DNA of 64,000 bases from Alphaproteobacteria bacterium (GCA_021151765.1 JAGKWR010000010.1:8563-72562); one strand, 5' to 3'; numbered from the stretch's first letter, positions 25,361 through 35,358 are shown. Notes: generated from the sequence alone by a model not told the origin. Program-made: numbers and translations.

Positions 25361-27855
25361 TGGCTTTAAAACCAGCTCCGAAAGGTAAAAATACGCAACA
25401 ACAAAAGTTAACCGCCAAAAAGCCAGACGAGGATTTGATTCCATACGTATGTCATTACGATCCTCACACTATCCTCACTAAAAATGGCGAACTGTTGCAA
25501 ACCATTCGAATTACTGGTTTTGGAACTGATTCAGTGGCAGTTGATATTCTTTCACTGCGTGACACTTTGCGTGATTCAATAGTTGCTCATGTCAAAGATA
25601 ATGGTTTTGCTTTTTGGTTTCACACGTTTCGTAGAAAAAAGAATGTTGTGCCTAAAGGAGAATTCCCAGATATGTTTTCTAAAACCGTTAATGAGTCTTG
25701 GGATAAGGAAAATGAGTGGTCTACCCGTTATGTAAATGAGCTTTATATCACCATAATTACGGAAGGTTTAGACACGTCGATTGGCAATTTTGCTGGTCTT
25801 ATGCGTTCATTTTCATTTTCTTCAACGAAATCATTGCATAAAAATTTTTTGAAGAAAGCCCATGAGAAGCTCTCAAACGTTGTTACTAGTATATTAGTAG
25901 ATATCGAAGAATATGGCGCAAAGTTACTCGGAATTGCTGAGCATGAAGAAGTTTTATATTCCGAACCAATGCGTTTTTTTGGCAAAATTATCAATCTTTA
26001 CGAAGAGCGTTACCCTTTGTGGGTCAATGACATTGCGTCAGACTTGGCAAGTCATAAGTTTGCTTTTGGCGATCGTAACTTAGAAGTTTTTGGTTATGAT
26101 AATAAAAACTTTGCTTCGATGTTATCGCTTAAAGAATACCAAGAATCTTCCGTGGAAGCTCTTGACCGTATCATGCAATTGCCTTTCGAATTTGTTATAA
26201 GCCAGTCTTTTGATTTTAATTACGATAAAAAAGAGTTAGAGCACTACGAATATCAAGACTATTTGTTGAAAGTTAGCGGTGATGAAGAATGTCGTTATTT
26301 AAGTGGAGTCGCTAACTTTGTTGAAGAAGATGCAAATTCTTTGACTAGTTTTGGTAAGTTGCAAACTACCATAATGATTATTAGCAAAAGCAAAGAAGAA
26401 CTGGAAAAAGATGTGAAGTTTGCTATGGAAAAATTTTCATCTTTAGGCTTGGTGGTTATTCGCGAAGATGTTTTTGCGGAGCATTGTTTTTGGTCACAAT
26501 TACCCGGAAATTTTCGCTATTTGCGTCGTCAAAAAATAATAAATTCTTACTTGGTTGGTGGTTTCGCAGCATTGCATAATTTTCCATCTGGAACCCTAGA
26601 AGGTAACCACTGGGGATCAGCAGTTACTGTTTTGAGGACAGTTTTAGATACGCCATATTTCTTTAATTTTCATGAAGAAGATCTAGGGCACACTTTGATT
26701 ATTGGGCCGAAAAATGCTGGCAAAACAGTTTTGACTAATTTTTTGGTGACGCAATCTCGTAAATTTGGCGGTAAAATTTTCTACTTTGATCACAACCAAA
26801 GATCCAAGTCATTTATCAAAGTTTTGGGAGGAGACTATTTTAAAATCTCTTCTGATAGTTCTGTTGAGAATCATTTAACTATTGATCCGCTTTTTTTAGA
26901 TAAGAATGACTCTAACAAAACATTTTTAAGCGAATGGTTTGAGTCATTTTTAATATCTTTCAAGGATAAGATACCGCAGGAACAGATCGATTCTATACCT
27001 AAAATAGTTGAAAAAATTTGTGCAGATAACGTCACTGATTTTGTCAAAGCACTGCAATATTTTAACGTAGCTGAAACAAAAAGTATCTTCGAGAAGATGC
27101 AAATTTTGAATAGTCCTAAAATTATTAATCTTTTAGGTGCTCAATCTCAAAATAGTTTCACCAATGTCGTAAATGGTTTTGATTTGACTGATATTCTTGA
27201 GCAAAAGAATTTGTTAGTACCGATCTTCTTTTATTTGCTTCATAAAATTGAACAAAACTTGGACGGAACTCCATCAATATTAGTTTTGGATCAGGCATGG
27301 AATCTGGTTGATAATCCAGTTATTATGCAGCGAATTGGTGATTTAATGGAACGTTTTCGTCAAAAAAATTGCGTGATTATTTTTACGTCATCTGACTTCG
27401 AGGCTATAAATGAAAGTGACGTAATTTTTGAGATGAGAAGATTAATAGTCACAGAAATATATACTGCTAATCAGAATCCGGATCCTTGCTATAAATCAGT
27501 GCTTGAGCTCAAGGATGACGAAATAGAGATAATTACTATGATGGAAGATGATGAGCGTCATTTCATCTTTAAACATAATCGTGATTCAATCATTGCATCC
27601 TTAAATCTTGGGAAAATGCCAGAAATTGTGAAAATTTTGTCGGCTGATGAAATTACGAATACTGCAACTCAAGAAGTTATCTTGGCTCATACAGATGAAT
27701 CGGGGAATGTTGAGTCGCCTGAGAATTGGATTCCTCAGCTTTTTGAGATTCTGCACGAAATTGAGCGTGATTTAGAAGAGCAAAGAAGAAAAGAGTTAAT
27801 AGCTGAGGTACAAGCTGAAAGAAAACGTCGGGCAGATTTGGAAGCTGGTGTTTAA
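25360..27855 (+). CDS. virB4: VirB4-family type IV secretion ATPase with altered Walker B
   Basis: VirB4 proteins power assembly and substrate passage in type IV secretion at the inner membrane. The 831-residue protein has the CagE/TrbE/VirB N-terminal domain, Walker A at about 449-456 (GPKNAGKT), IFYFDHNQ just after it, and a Walker B at about 641-645 reading ILVLDQAW, where the usual catalytic Glu of LDEAW is Gln. The C-terminus is a charged coiled tail. Rickettsiales carry a canonical and a divergent VirB4; the Glu-to-Gln change suggests this is the divergent paralogue. No other vir gene is in the window. Confidence 0.88.
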   Translation: MALKPAPKGKNTQQQKLTAKKPDEDLIPYVCHYDPHTILTKNGELLQTIRITGFGTDSVAVDILSLRDTLRDSIVAHVKDNGFAFWFHTFRRKKNVVPKGEFPDMFSKTVNESWDKENEWSTRYVNELYITIITEGLDTSIGNFAGLMRSFSFSSTKSLHKNFLKKAHEKLSNVVTSILVDIEEYGAKLLGIAEHEEVLYSEPMRFFGKIINLYEERYPLWVNDIASDLASHKFAFGDRNLEVFGYDNKNFASMLSLKEYQESSVEALDRIMQLPFEFVISQSFDFNYDKKELEHYEYQDYLLKVSGDEECRYLSGVANFVEEDANSLTSFGKLQTTIMIISKSKEELEKDVKFAMEKFSSLGLVVIREDVFAEHCFWSQLPGNFRYLRRQKIINSYLVGGFAALHNFPSGTLEGNHWGSAVTVLRTVLDTPYFFNFHEEDLGHTLIIGPKNAGKTVLTNFLVTQSRKFGGKIFYFDHNQRSKSFIKVLGGDYFKISSDSSVENHLTIDPLFLDKNDSNKTFLSEWFESFLISFKDKIPQEQIDSIPKIVEKICADNVTDFVKALQYFNVAETKSIFEKMQILNSPKIINLLGAQSQNSFTNVVNGFDLTDILEQKNLLVPIFFYLLHKIEQNLDGTPSILVLDQAWNLVDNPVIMQRIGDLMERFRQKNCVIIFTSSDFEAINESDVIFEMRRLIVTEIYTANQNPDPCYKSVLELKDDEIEIITMMEDDERHFIFKHNRDSIIASLNLGKMPEIVKILSADEITNTATQEVILAHTDESGNVESPENWIPQLFEILHEIERDLEEQRRKELIAEVQAERKRRADLEAGV

Positions 27856-27914
27856 CAATTTGTCATAGTTCTAAATTTTTTCACAGATAAGTGGCTGGAA
27901 GATGTATAGTTCAT

Positions 27915-27944
27915 CCCCCGAAATCATTAAGAAGATTTTGGGGG
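27915..27944 (+). terminator. Strong hairpin between convergent virB4 and gatB
   Basis: CCCCCGAAATC pairs with GATTTTGGGGG (one G-U pair) around an 8-base loop. It lies between two converging genes and could stop transcription from either side, although neither strand has a clean T-run after it. Confidence 0.5.
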
Positions 27945-27961
27945 TATGACTAAGTAACTTT

Positions 27962-29425
27962 CTATTTTTGGGAGTTTTTGAATTTCGTTAGACATTCATT
28001 GGCCAATTGTGGATTGGCTTGGCCTTTACTTGCTTTCATAATTTGTCCGATAAAGAAACCGTGAAGTCTTTCATTGCCGGCTAAATAATCAGCGAATTGT
28101 GCAGTATTTGCAGCTACAACTTCGGCGACAATTTTGTCAATTGCGCCAGTATCAGAAACTTGTTTCCAGCCTTTTTCTTCAACAATTTTAGCTGCATCAT
28201 CACCATTTTCGATCATGATATCCAAAACGTCTTTGGCGATTTTTCCGGAAATAGCGCCATTTTTGATCAAATCTAAAAGTCCGCTTAATTTGTCGGGAGT
28301 GATTTTTAGATTCTCAAAAGTGATGCCGAGTTTGTTCATGCGTCCGAAAAGCTCGACTGTAAGCCAAGTGATGGCAAGTTTAGCTTCGTGTTTCTGAATT
28401 AATTTTTCGAAGAATTCGGTTAAGTCGCTATCGTTTGTGATAACGCCAGCGTCATATTCAGGAACGCCAAGCTGTGTGACGTAACGTTGTTTTTTGGCGT
28501 CTGGTAATTCTGGTAAAGATTTTTTGATTTCGTCGACAAATTCTTGCGTTAAAACCAAAGGCGGAAGATCTGGATCTGGGAAATAACGATAATCCATAGC
28601 ATCTTCTTTACTGCGCATTGTTCTGGTTTCGCCGGTCAAAGCATCAAACAAACGGGTTTCTTGATCAATTACACCGCCATTTTCCAAAATCTCAACTTGG
28701 CGCGCTGCTTCAAATTCAATGGCGCGAGCGATGTTACGCATCGAATTCAAGTTTTTAATTTCGCAGCGAGTTCCCAACTTTGTTTCGCCAACTTTACGAA
28801 CAGAAACGTTAGCGTCGCAACGCAAATTGCCTTTTTCCATGTCGCCATCAGAAGTGCCAAGCGCGCGGACGATCGCACGAATTGTTTTTACATATTCCGC
28901 AGCTTCAAAAGGCGAGCTCATATCTGGTTTGGAAACGATTTCCATCAAAGCAATTCCAGAACGATTTAAATCGATTAAAGAAAGTGAAGGATGTTGATCG
29001 TGAATTGATTTCCCGGCATCTTGCTCAAGGTGAATACGCTCAACGTGAATAGTTTTTTTTGTGCCATTTTCCAAAGTAATTTCGACTGCGCCTTCGCCGA
29101 CAATTGGATCAAGAAATTGTGAAATTTGATAGCCTTGTGGCAAGTCTGGGTAGAAATAATTTTTACGATCAAAAACCGAAAATAAGTTAATTTTGGCATT
29201 AATTCCTAAACCAGTTTTTACCGCTTGTTTTACACATTCAGCATTAATAGTTGGAAGCATACCAGGCATTGCAGCATCGACCAAAGAAACTTGCGAATTT
29301 TGGGGTGCGCCGAAAGCGGTGGCCGCACGTGAAAATAATTTAGATTGCGATGCAACTTGTGCGTGAATTTCGCAACCAACTACAAGTTCATAAACGTTAT
29401 TTTTTCCTTGGATTGTGTATGTCAT
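27962..29425 (-). CDS. gatB: Asp/Glu-tRNA amidotransferase subunit B
   Basis: GatB is the tRNA-binding kinase subunit of GatCAB, which converts Glu-tRNA(Gln) and Asp-tRNA(Asn) to the correct amides. Family features are GCEIHAQVASQSKLFSRA, GMLPTIN, the RKNYFYPDLPQGYQISQ segment, MEKGNLRCDANVSVR and the DYRYFPDPDLPPL signature. The last 150 residues form the YqeY-like tail domain. The 487-residue length is normal. gatC and gatA, often neighbours, are not adjacent here. Confidence 0.97.
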   Translation of the reverse strand: MTYTIQGKNNVYELVVGCEIHAQVASQSKLFSRAATAFGAPQNSQVSLVDAAMPGMLPTINAECVKQAVKTGLGINAKINLFSVFDRKNYFYPDLPQGYQISQFLDPIVGEGAVEITLENGTKKTIHVERIHLEQDAGKSIHDQHPSLSLIDLNRSGIALMEIVSKPDMSSPFEAAEYVKTIRAIVRALGTSDGDMEKGNLRCDANVSVRKVGETKLGTRCEIKNLNSMRNIARAIEFEAARQVEILENGGVIDQETRLFDALTGETRTMRSKEDAMDYRYFPDPDLPPLVLTQEFVDEIKKSLPELPDAKKQRYVTQLGVPEYDAGVITNDSDLTEFFEKLIQKHEAKLAITWLTVELFGRMNKLGITFENLKITPDKLSGLLDLIKNGAISGKIAKDVLDIMIENGDDAAKIVEEKGWKQVSDTGAIDKIVAEVVAANTAQFADYLAGNERLHGFFIGQIMKASKGQANPQLANECLTKFKNSQK

Positions 29426-29519
29426 ATTTTGCTTTTGTGATTCTAAATTAAACCTGTTGAAATTCTTAATTGTTACGACAAAAAATCAAGCTAACTGATG
29501 TTATAAGCTATAATAAAAT

Positions 29520-30413
29520 ATGCGTAAAAATATTTTTCGAAATGTCGCAAGACCTTTTTCAAAGTTACTTGATCATGATGCTGAATTAGCTGAAAAGTTA
29601 ACTATTAATTCTGCCAATCAAACATCGTATAATTCAAATCAACAAGGCTGTCGAACTTTCAAAGCTAGATTAGTTATTGCTCGTCACGGTGAAACTGATT
29701 TGAATGTTGATAAAGTTTGGGCAGGACAATCTGATGCGCGAATAACTCAAAATGGATTACAACAAGCTCAGATGATGGGAAAAATTTTGCGTAGTCATAA
29801 TTTTATTCCGGATATCGTACTTACAACGCCGCTTACTCGCGCTTATAAAACAGCTCAAGAAGCTTTGTTAGAAATGGGGTGTTCTCATATTGTTGCAGAA
29901 AGAATAGTCGCTTTGGTTGAGCTAAGTCCAGGTGATTACACTAAAAAAAAGAAGAATGAGTTGAATAAAAATTTTACAAAAACTTGGGATAAGAAGCCTC
30001 CAGAAATGGATTTAACTCATCAATCTCATCCAGAAAATATTCTTCAAAGTTTAAATGAAGTTTTTTTGCCAATGCCTTTTGGTGAATCATTGCAAGATGT
30101 TGCGACACGAACTAAGACAGTTTATGATTATATTTTGTCTTTTTTGCAGCAGGATAAAAATGTTTTTGTAGTAGCTCATAGTAACAGTTTATCCGCTCTA
30201 ATAAGTCATTTCAGTGGTGAAAAATCGAAGTTGAAAATTGCTAATTGCATACCTTTTGAGATTTCTTTTGAAAAGAAAGGTAGTGAAATTGAATATTTGG
30301 GCATTGAAGCTTTAACGTCCAATCTTGATAAAACCCCAAATTTTCCTGATAATTCGCCAAGCAAAAATCAAGTTTTGCCTTTATCGATTTCTGGCCAAAT
30401 TAGAAAAATATGA
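29520..30413 (+). CDS. Histidine-phosphatase protein, divergent GpmA-like
   Basis: The phosphohistidine motif is VIARHGETDLN, followed by GLQQAQMMGKIL, TTPLTRAYKTAQEAL and VVAHSNSLSALISHF, so this is a phosphoglycerate mutase superfamily member. The segments KTWDKKPPEMD and PFGESLQDVATRT align with cofactor-dependent phosphoglycerate mutase (GpmA), but the substrate-binding stretch NERHYG of GpmA is replaced by VELSPGD, so mutase activity is doubtful. About 50 residues precede the domain without a clear signal. It is followed directly by a secreted phosphatase gene. Confidence 0.8.
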   Translation: MRKNIFRNVARPFSKLLDHDAELAEKLTINSANQTSYNSNQQGCRTFKARLVIARHGETDLNVDKVWAGQSDARITQNGLQQAQMMGKILRSHNFIPDIVLTTPLTRAYKTAQEALLEMGCSHIVAERIVALVELSPGDYTKKKKNELNKNFTKTWDKKPPEMDLTHQSHPENILQSLNEVFLPMPFGESLQDVATRTKTVYDYILSFLQQDKNVFVVAHSNSLSALISHFSGEKSKLKIANCIPFEISFEKKGSEIEYLGIEALTSNLDKTPNFPDNSPSKNQVLPLSISGQIRKI

Positions 30414-30425
30414 ATGTATAATTTT

Positions 30426-31139
30426 ATGAAATTTAGAAAAATTTTTGTCTTTATCCTCTTTTGTTTTGCCTCTACTTCAGCACTGGCACAAGCTTATTTC
30501 GAATCATCAAAGATTTCCCCAACTTTACTTGAACATCCTTTGGATCGTAATAGTGCAGAGTATAAGAGAGAAATTTCTTACATAATTAAATTACAAAAAT
30601 CGGCAAAAAAATCTGAAATTGAAGCTGCGACAAAGGAAGTAAAAATTACGCCAGAAATGTTGATCAAAAATGTGTATCCGCAGTTTTCCGAAAAGAGTTT
30701 CCCACTTACATTTAAATTGTTGGAGCGCACAATGCGAACGTCGTTCGATGTTGCTGATGATTCTAAAAAATATTGGAAAACCAAGCGACCTTTTTTATCA
30801 GATAAACGAATCAAAGCTTTGGTAAATATCTCAGAAACTCCGGCATACCCAAGTGGACATACAACTTCTTCTTTTGTGACTGCAAAGATTCTGGGACTAT
30901 TAATTCCACAAAAAGCAGCACAGTTTGATTTCTATGCTGAAAAAATTGCCAATCATCGTGTTTTAGTCGGAATGCACTTTCCTCATGACTTGAGAGGAGG
31001 TCGTCATTTAGGATTTCTGATTGTTGGTGGTTTATTGCAAAATAAAGATTTTTTAAACGACTTTGCAGCAGCAAAAACAGAGCTAGAAAAAAGTGGCTTG
31101 ATACAGGCTAATAGCTTAGCAGAAACAATGTTATATTAA
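30426..31139 (+). CDS. Secreted class A acid phosphatase (PAP2 family)
   Basis: The signal peptide MKFRKIFVFILFCFASTSA ends before ALAQA. The three PAP2 motifs are present: KYWKTKRP (KxxxxxxRP), YPSGH, and HRVLVGMHFPHD in place of the usual SRxxxGxHxxxD. This matches the periplasmic non-specific acid phosphatases of the PhoN type, which release phosphate from small organic phosphates. A start at 30414 is also possible; 30426 gives the cleaner leader. The 3' end overlaps the converging MAPEG gene by 32 bases. Confidence 0.85.
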   Translation: MKFRKIFVFILFCFASTSALAQAYFESSKISPTLLEHPLDRNSAEYKREISYIIKLQKSAKKSEIEAATKEVKITPEMLIKNVYPQFSEKSFPLTFKLLERTMRTSFDVADDSKKYWKTKRPFLSDKRIKALVNISETPAYPSGHTTSSFVTAKILGLLIPQKAAQFDFYAEKIANHRVLVGMHFPHDLRGGRHLGFLIVGGLLQNKDFLNDFAAAKTELEKSGLIQANSLAETMLY

Positions 31140-31494
31140 TGATCACTAAGATGATTATTGTGCTCAGTGTTAGAACCATGCCACCAACGCGGAAATAAAA
31201 AGATGAGTTCTGGCGACTAATACCAAAAGCATGAGAAGTTCTTCCAGCTAACAAAATAATCGCGCAAATGTGTAAAATAGCTGAGCTGGCGCCGCTTGCT
31301 TCAGCTAGAACTAATAAAATCAGAGCTATCGGTGCAGTTTCGCAAAAATTTCCGTGAGCGCGAATTGCTCTTTGTAACTCAACGTTGCCGCCATCTCCCA
31401 GTGAGATTCTTTCGCGGCGGCGAATTTTTATAGTTCTAAGCGTAAGAACTATAAAAATTATCGCCAATAACGCAGTATACAAAGAGCTGATCAT
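31108..31494 (-). CDS. MAPEG-family membrane protein
   Basis: This 128-residue protein has four hydrophobic helices and the MAPEG motif RAIRAHGNFCETAPIALILL between helices 1 and 2. MAPEG proteins are membrane-associated glutathione-linked enzymes in eukaryotes; bacterial members such as YecN-like proteins are of unknown substrate. The gene begins 3 bases after the gyrA stop, so it is probably read through from gyrA. Confidence 0.85.
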   Translation of the reverse strand: MISSLYTALLAIIFIVLTLRTIKIRRRERISLGDGGNVELQRAIRAHGNFCETAPIALILLVLAEASGASSAILHICAIILLAGRTSHAFGISRQNSSFYFRVGGMVLTLSTIIILVIINITLFLLSY

Positions 31495-31497
31495 ATT

Positions 31498-34305
31498 TTA
31501 TTCCGCTGAATTTTCAGAAGTTGCTTCCAAATTATCGATTGATTCATCACCAACTTCGGCATCATCAACTTCTTTATTGCCAGTGTGAGCAATACGAGCT
31601 ACTGAAACAACGGTTTCGTCAGAAGTTTTGATCAAAGTTACACCTTGAGTATTGCGGCCAGAAATTCTTACCGAACCAACTTCTGTTCTGATCAAAGTAC
31701 CTTTGTTGGTAATAATCATAACTTGGTCTTTCGATTCAACTGGGAAGCTGGCAACCACATTACCGTTACGTTTAGAAGTTACGATGTTGGTAATTCCTGA
31801 ACCGCCACGGTTAGTGATGCGATATTCATAAGCTGAAGAACGTTTGCCGTAACCATTTTCAGTCATCGTCAAAATAAATTCTTCGTTCAAAGCCAATTCT
31901 TCAATTTTTGATTGCGACAATTCGCTGCCAGCAATTTGCGGAATTTCTTTGAGTTGTACCAATAAATCGTCCGAAGGATTTTGCTCTAAGTTACGATTGA
32001 ACAACAAAGCATCGCGAAGAGCGAGACGTTGTTCGATGTCGATTTTGAGGTATTTTTCTTTCACTTCAGAATCGTCATTGGCGTGATGCAACACAGACAT
32101 GGCAATAACTTCGTTACCATCTTCTAATTTTACACCGCGAACACCGGTTGAGTTACGGCTTTGGAACACACGTAATTTTTCAACAGGGAAACGAATACAT
32201 TTGCCGTCTTTGGTTGAAAGCAAGATATCGTCTTGTTCAGTACATAAAGCCACGCCAACCAAAGATTGTCCGGCTTCAAGTTTCATAGCAATTTTACCGC
32301 TTGAGCGAATATCAACGAATTGATCCATCGAATTTCTTCTGATGTCGCCATGCGAAGTAGCAAAAGCAATGCTTAAGTCATTCCATTTCGATTCATCTTC
32401 TGGAAGAGCTAAAATTGTTGAAATTTTTTCATCAGCTTCAAGTGGCAACAAATTCACCAAGGCGCGACCACGAGCTTGTGGTGAACCAAGAGGAAGTTTG
32501 TAAGTTTTTAAGCGATAAACTTTTCCTTTGTTTGAGAAGAATAAAATTGGTGTGTGAGTGTTGGTTACGAAAATATCGGTTGCGATATCTTCGTCGCGAA
32601 CATCCATTGCGCTGCGACCTTTACCGCCGCGTTTTTGTGTGCGGTAAGCGTTCAAAGCAACGCGTTTGATGTAGCCATTCATTGTGCCCACAACAACCAT
32701 GTCTTCTTTTGGAATTAGATCTTCGATATCAACTTCGAATTCAGAATCTTCGATTGTTGATTTTCTTGGAGTGGCGAACTGATCTTTTACTTCAGTTAAT
32801 TCTTTTTTAACCAAATCAGTCATTTTAACGCGATCAGATAAAAGAGCCAAATAGCCAGAAATTTCTTCAGCCAAAGCTTTCAATTCGTCGCTGATTTTTT
32901 CCATTTCCAAACCAGTCAAACGCGCTAAACGCATTTCCAAAATTGCTTTAGCCTGAACTTCGGTAAAATAAAACTGGCCGTCTTTTACGATATTTCCACG
33001 GTCTTGCACCAATTTAATGATGGTTTCAACGATGCCGACTGGCCAAGCGCGAGAAAGCAATTTTTCTTTAGCTTCAGTGACGTCTTTTGATGATTTGATC
33101 AATTCAACAACTTCATCAATATTGCCAACCGCAACAGCTAAACCGATTAAAATGTGAGTTTTATCACGAGCTTTACCAAGCAAGAATTCAGTTCTTCTAG
33201 TTGTAACATCAAAACGGAAAGCGGTGAAAATTTTGATAACATCAAGAATATTCATCAATTGAGGTTTTCCGTGATTCAAAGCCAACATGTTGACGCTGAA
33301 ATTGCACTGTAACTCAGTGAAGCTGTAAAGCTGATTGATGATAACTTCTTCCATGGCATCTTTGCGCAGTTCGATTACCACACGAATTCCGTCGCGGTCA
33401 GATTCATCACGCAAATCGGTAATGCCTTCGATTTTTTTCTCTTTTACCAACTCAGCGATTTTTTCGACCAATTTCGCTTTGTTAACTTGGTAAGGAATTT
33501 CGGTGATAATAATTGCAACTTTACCGCCAGTTTTTTTCTCAATTTTGTGGCGACCACGCATTACAACCGAACCACGACCAGTTCTGGCTGCAGAGTCGTG
33601 TCCGGCGCGACCAAGAATAATACCACCAGTTGGGAAATCTGGGCCGGGAACAATTTTGATGATGTCTTCAATTGCAATTTCGTTGTTGTCGATATAGGCC
33701 AAACAAGCATCAATAACTTCACCCAAATTGTGTGGAGGAATGTTAGTTGCCATACCAACTGCGATACCGCCTGAACCGTTAACTAAAAGGTTAGGAAAGC
33801 GAGCTGGTAAAACTTTCGGCTCTTTTTCGTGACCGTCATAGTTAGGCATGAAATCAACAGTATCTTTGTCGAGATCATCCAACATGGTGTGCGAAATTTT
33901 TTCCAAGCGCGACTCAGTATAACGCATCGCAGCGGCCGGATCATCGTCAATTGAACCGAAGTTACCTTGGCCGTCAATCAACGGAACACGCATTGAGAAG
34001 TCTTGGGCCATACGCACCAAAGATTCGTAAATTGCAGAGTCGCCGTGCGGGTGATATTTACCCATAACTTCACCGACAATTCTCGCCGATTTTTTAAATG
34101 GTTTATTGTAATCGTAATTGCCTTCATACATCGCGTAAAGAATACGGCGGTGCACTGGTTTTAAACCATCACAAGCATCAGGAATGGCACGAGAAACGAT
34201 TACGCTCATCGCGTAGTCGAGGTAAGATTTTTTCATCTCACCAACAAGCGAAACAGATTGAATATCTTTGCCAGTAGCAACTTGAATTATATTTTGGTCG
34301 ATCAT
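31498..34305 (-). CDS. gyrA: DNA gyrase subunit A
   Basis: GyrA breaks and rejoins DNA in negative supercoiling. The catalytic tyrosine is Y129 in AAMRYTESR; the quinolone-determining stretch is HPHGDSAIYESLVRM, with Ser at the position of E. coli S83 and Glu at that of D87. The GyrA box QKRGGKGR opens the C-terminal beta-pinwheel, which separates it from ParC. An acidic tail closes the 935-residue chain. The start at 34305 gives an N-terminus of ordinary length. Confidence 0.97.
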   Translation of the reverse strand: MIDQNIIQVATGKDIQSVSLVGEMKKSYLDYAMSVIVSRAIPDACDGLKPVHRRILYAMYEGNYDYNKPFKKSARIVGEVMGKYHPHGDSAIYESLVRMAQDFSMRVPLIDGQGNFGSIDDDPAAAMRYTESRLEKISHTMLDDLDKDTVDFMPNYDGHEKEPKVLPARFPNLLVNGSGGIAVGMATNIPPHNLGEVIDACLAYIDNNEIAIEDIIKIVPGPDFPTGGIILGRAGHDSAARTGRGSVVMRGRHKIEKKTGGKVAIIITEIPYQVNKAKLVEKIAELVKEKKIEGITDLRDESDRDGIRVVIELRKDAMEEVIINQLYSFTELQCNFSVNMLALNHGKPQLMNILDVIKIFTAFRFDVTTRRTEFLLGKARDKTHILIGLAVAVGNIDEVVELIKSSKDVTEAKEKLLSRAWPVGIVETIIKLVQDRGNIVKDGQFYFTEVQAKAILEMRLARLTGLEMEKISDELKALAEEISGYLALLSDRVKMTDLVKKELTEVKDQFATPRKSTIEDSEFEVDIEDLIPKEDMVVVGTMNGYIKRVALNAYRTQKRGGKGRSAMDVRDEDIATDIFVTNTHTPILFFSNKGKVYRLKTYKLPLGSPQARGRALVNLLPLEADEKISTILALPEDESKWNDLSIAFATSHGDIRRNSMDQFVDIRSSGKIAMKLEAGQSLVGVALCTEQDDILLSTKDGKCIRFPVEKLRVFQSRNSTGVRGVKLEDGNEVIAMSVLHHANDDSEVKEKYLKIDIEQRLALRDALLFNRNLEQNPSDDLLVQLKEIPQIAGSELSQSKIEELALNEEFILTMTENGYGKRSSAYEYRITNRGGSGITNIVTSKRNGNVVASFPVESKDQVMIITNKGTLIRTEVGSVRISGRNTQGVTLIKTSDETVVSVARIAHTGNKEVDDAEVGDESIDNLEATSENSAE

Positions 34306-34558
34306 TTTCTGGAAAAATTGTGAAATTATGCGGGCTTAAAAGAGGCTGCGATTCTAAAAATAAGTGTCCGCAAGTGCAACAAGATTTTGGTTGATAGTTG
34401 TTAGTTGATGATTGATGTTTTTAAATGTTTAGATGTTGCAGCTTATCTAATCAAATCACACAGTTAGATTATCAGCTGAAATACAGGCAGATGAAGAGTT
34501 GAGAGACTTTTAAAAAATCAAAATGCCATTTTACCAAATTAAAAAAATTTGAAAGATT

Positions 34559-35353
34559 ATGAGAATTGGAGTCACAGGAATTACTGGTCGTATGGGTCGC
34601 ACAATTGCTACTTTAGTTTTGCAAGATGCTGTTGCTGAGTTGGCTTGTGGACTGGTTAGAAAAGGTTCGGGTAATGAAGGTGAAGATTTCGCCGAGTTCT
34701 TGGGTTTCGAAGCGAGCGGCGCTAAAATTGTTTCAGACGTTGATGTTTTTTTACAAAGCTGCGATGCGATAATCGATTTTTCTGCGCCAGCTTTAAGTTT
34801 GGAAATGGCCGCAAAATGTGCTGCAGCTAAAAAGGTGATGGTTTGTGGCACTACAGGTTTTTCTGAAACCGAAAAGCAACAATTCGCTTCTTACGCCAAA
34901 GATACTGTAATTATTTGGTCTTCCAACATGTCTTTGGGTGTCAATTTATTGATGAACTTGGTGCAAAAAACCGCAGAAATTTTGCGTGATGATTTCGACG
35001 TTGAAATTGTAGAAATGCATCACAATAAAAAAGTTGATGCTCCTTCAGGAACAGCTTTGTCGCTTGGCGCTGCAGTTGCTGCTGGTCGTTCTGTTGATTT
35101 GCAAAACAACGCTGTGATGGCGCGTGTTGGTAAGGATGCTAAACGTAACAAAGGTGAGATTGGTTTTGCTACGTTGCGCGGTGGTGACGTAATTGGCGAT
35201 CATACCGTAATTTTCGCCGGTGATGGCGAACGCGTGGAATTGACTCACAAAGCATCAAATCGTGATATTTTTGCCAAAGGAGCAATTCGTGCTGCAATTT
35301 GGGGAACTGCGCAAAAAGCAGGATTTTACTCAATGCGGGATGTATTGAATTAA
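34559..35353 (+). CDS. dapB: 4-hydroxy-tetrahydrodipicolinate reductase
   Basis: DapB performs the NAD(P)H-dependent reduction in the diaminopimelate and lysine pathway. The 264-residue protein has the Rossmann motif GVTGITGRMGRTI, CGTTGFSE, SSNMSLGVNLL, and the substrate site EMHHNKKVDAPSGTA. The presence of dapB, alr and a carboxypeptidase together indicates peptidoglycan synthesis. The gene stands alone, 5 bases from the end of the converging toxin gene. Confidence 0.96.
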   Translation: MRIGVTGITGRMGRTIATLVLQDAVAELACGLVRKGSGNEGEDFAEFLGFEASGAKIVSDVDVFLQSCDAIIDFSAPALSLEMAAKCAAAKKVMVCGTTGFSETEKQQFASYAKDTVIIWSSNMSLGVNLLMNLVQKTAEILRDDFDVEIVEMHHNKKVDAPSGTALSLGAAVAAGRSVDLQNNAVMARVGKDAKRNKGEIGFATLRGGDVIGDHTVIFAGDGERVELTHKASNRDIFAKGAIRAAIWGTAQKAGFYSMRDVLN

Positions 35354-35358
35354 AAAAT

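Noticed and set aside
33487..33774. 95-residue plus-strand frame opposite gyrA
   Set aside because: Shadow frame inside a clear GyrA coding region.
34306..34558. Spacer between gyrA and dapB
   Set aside because: Checked for a small gene, tRNA or riboswitch; nothing with a stem pattern, family match or good coding signal was found.
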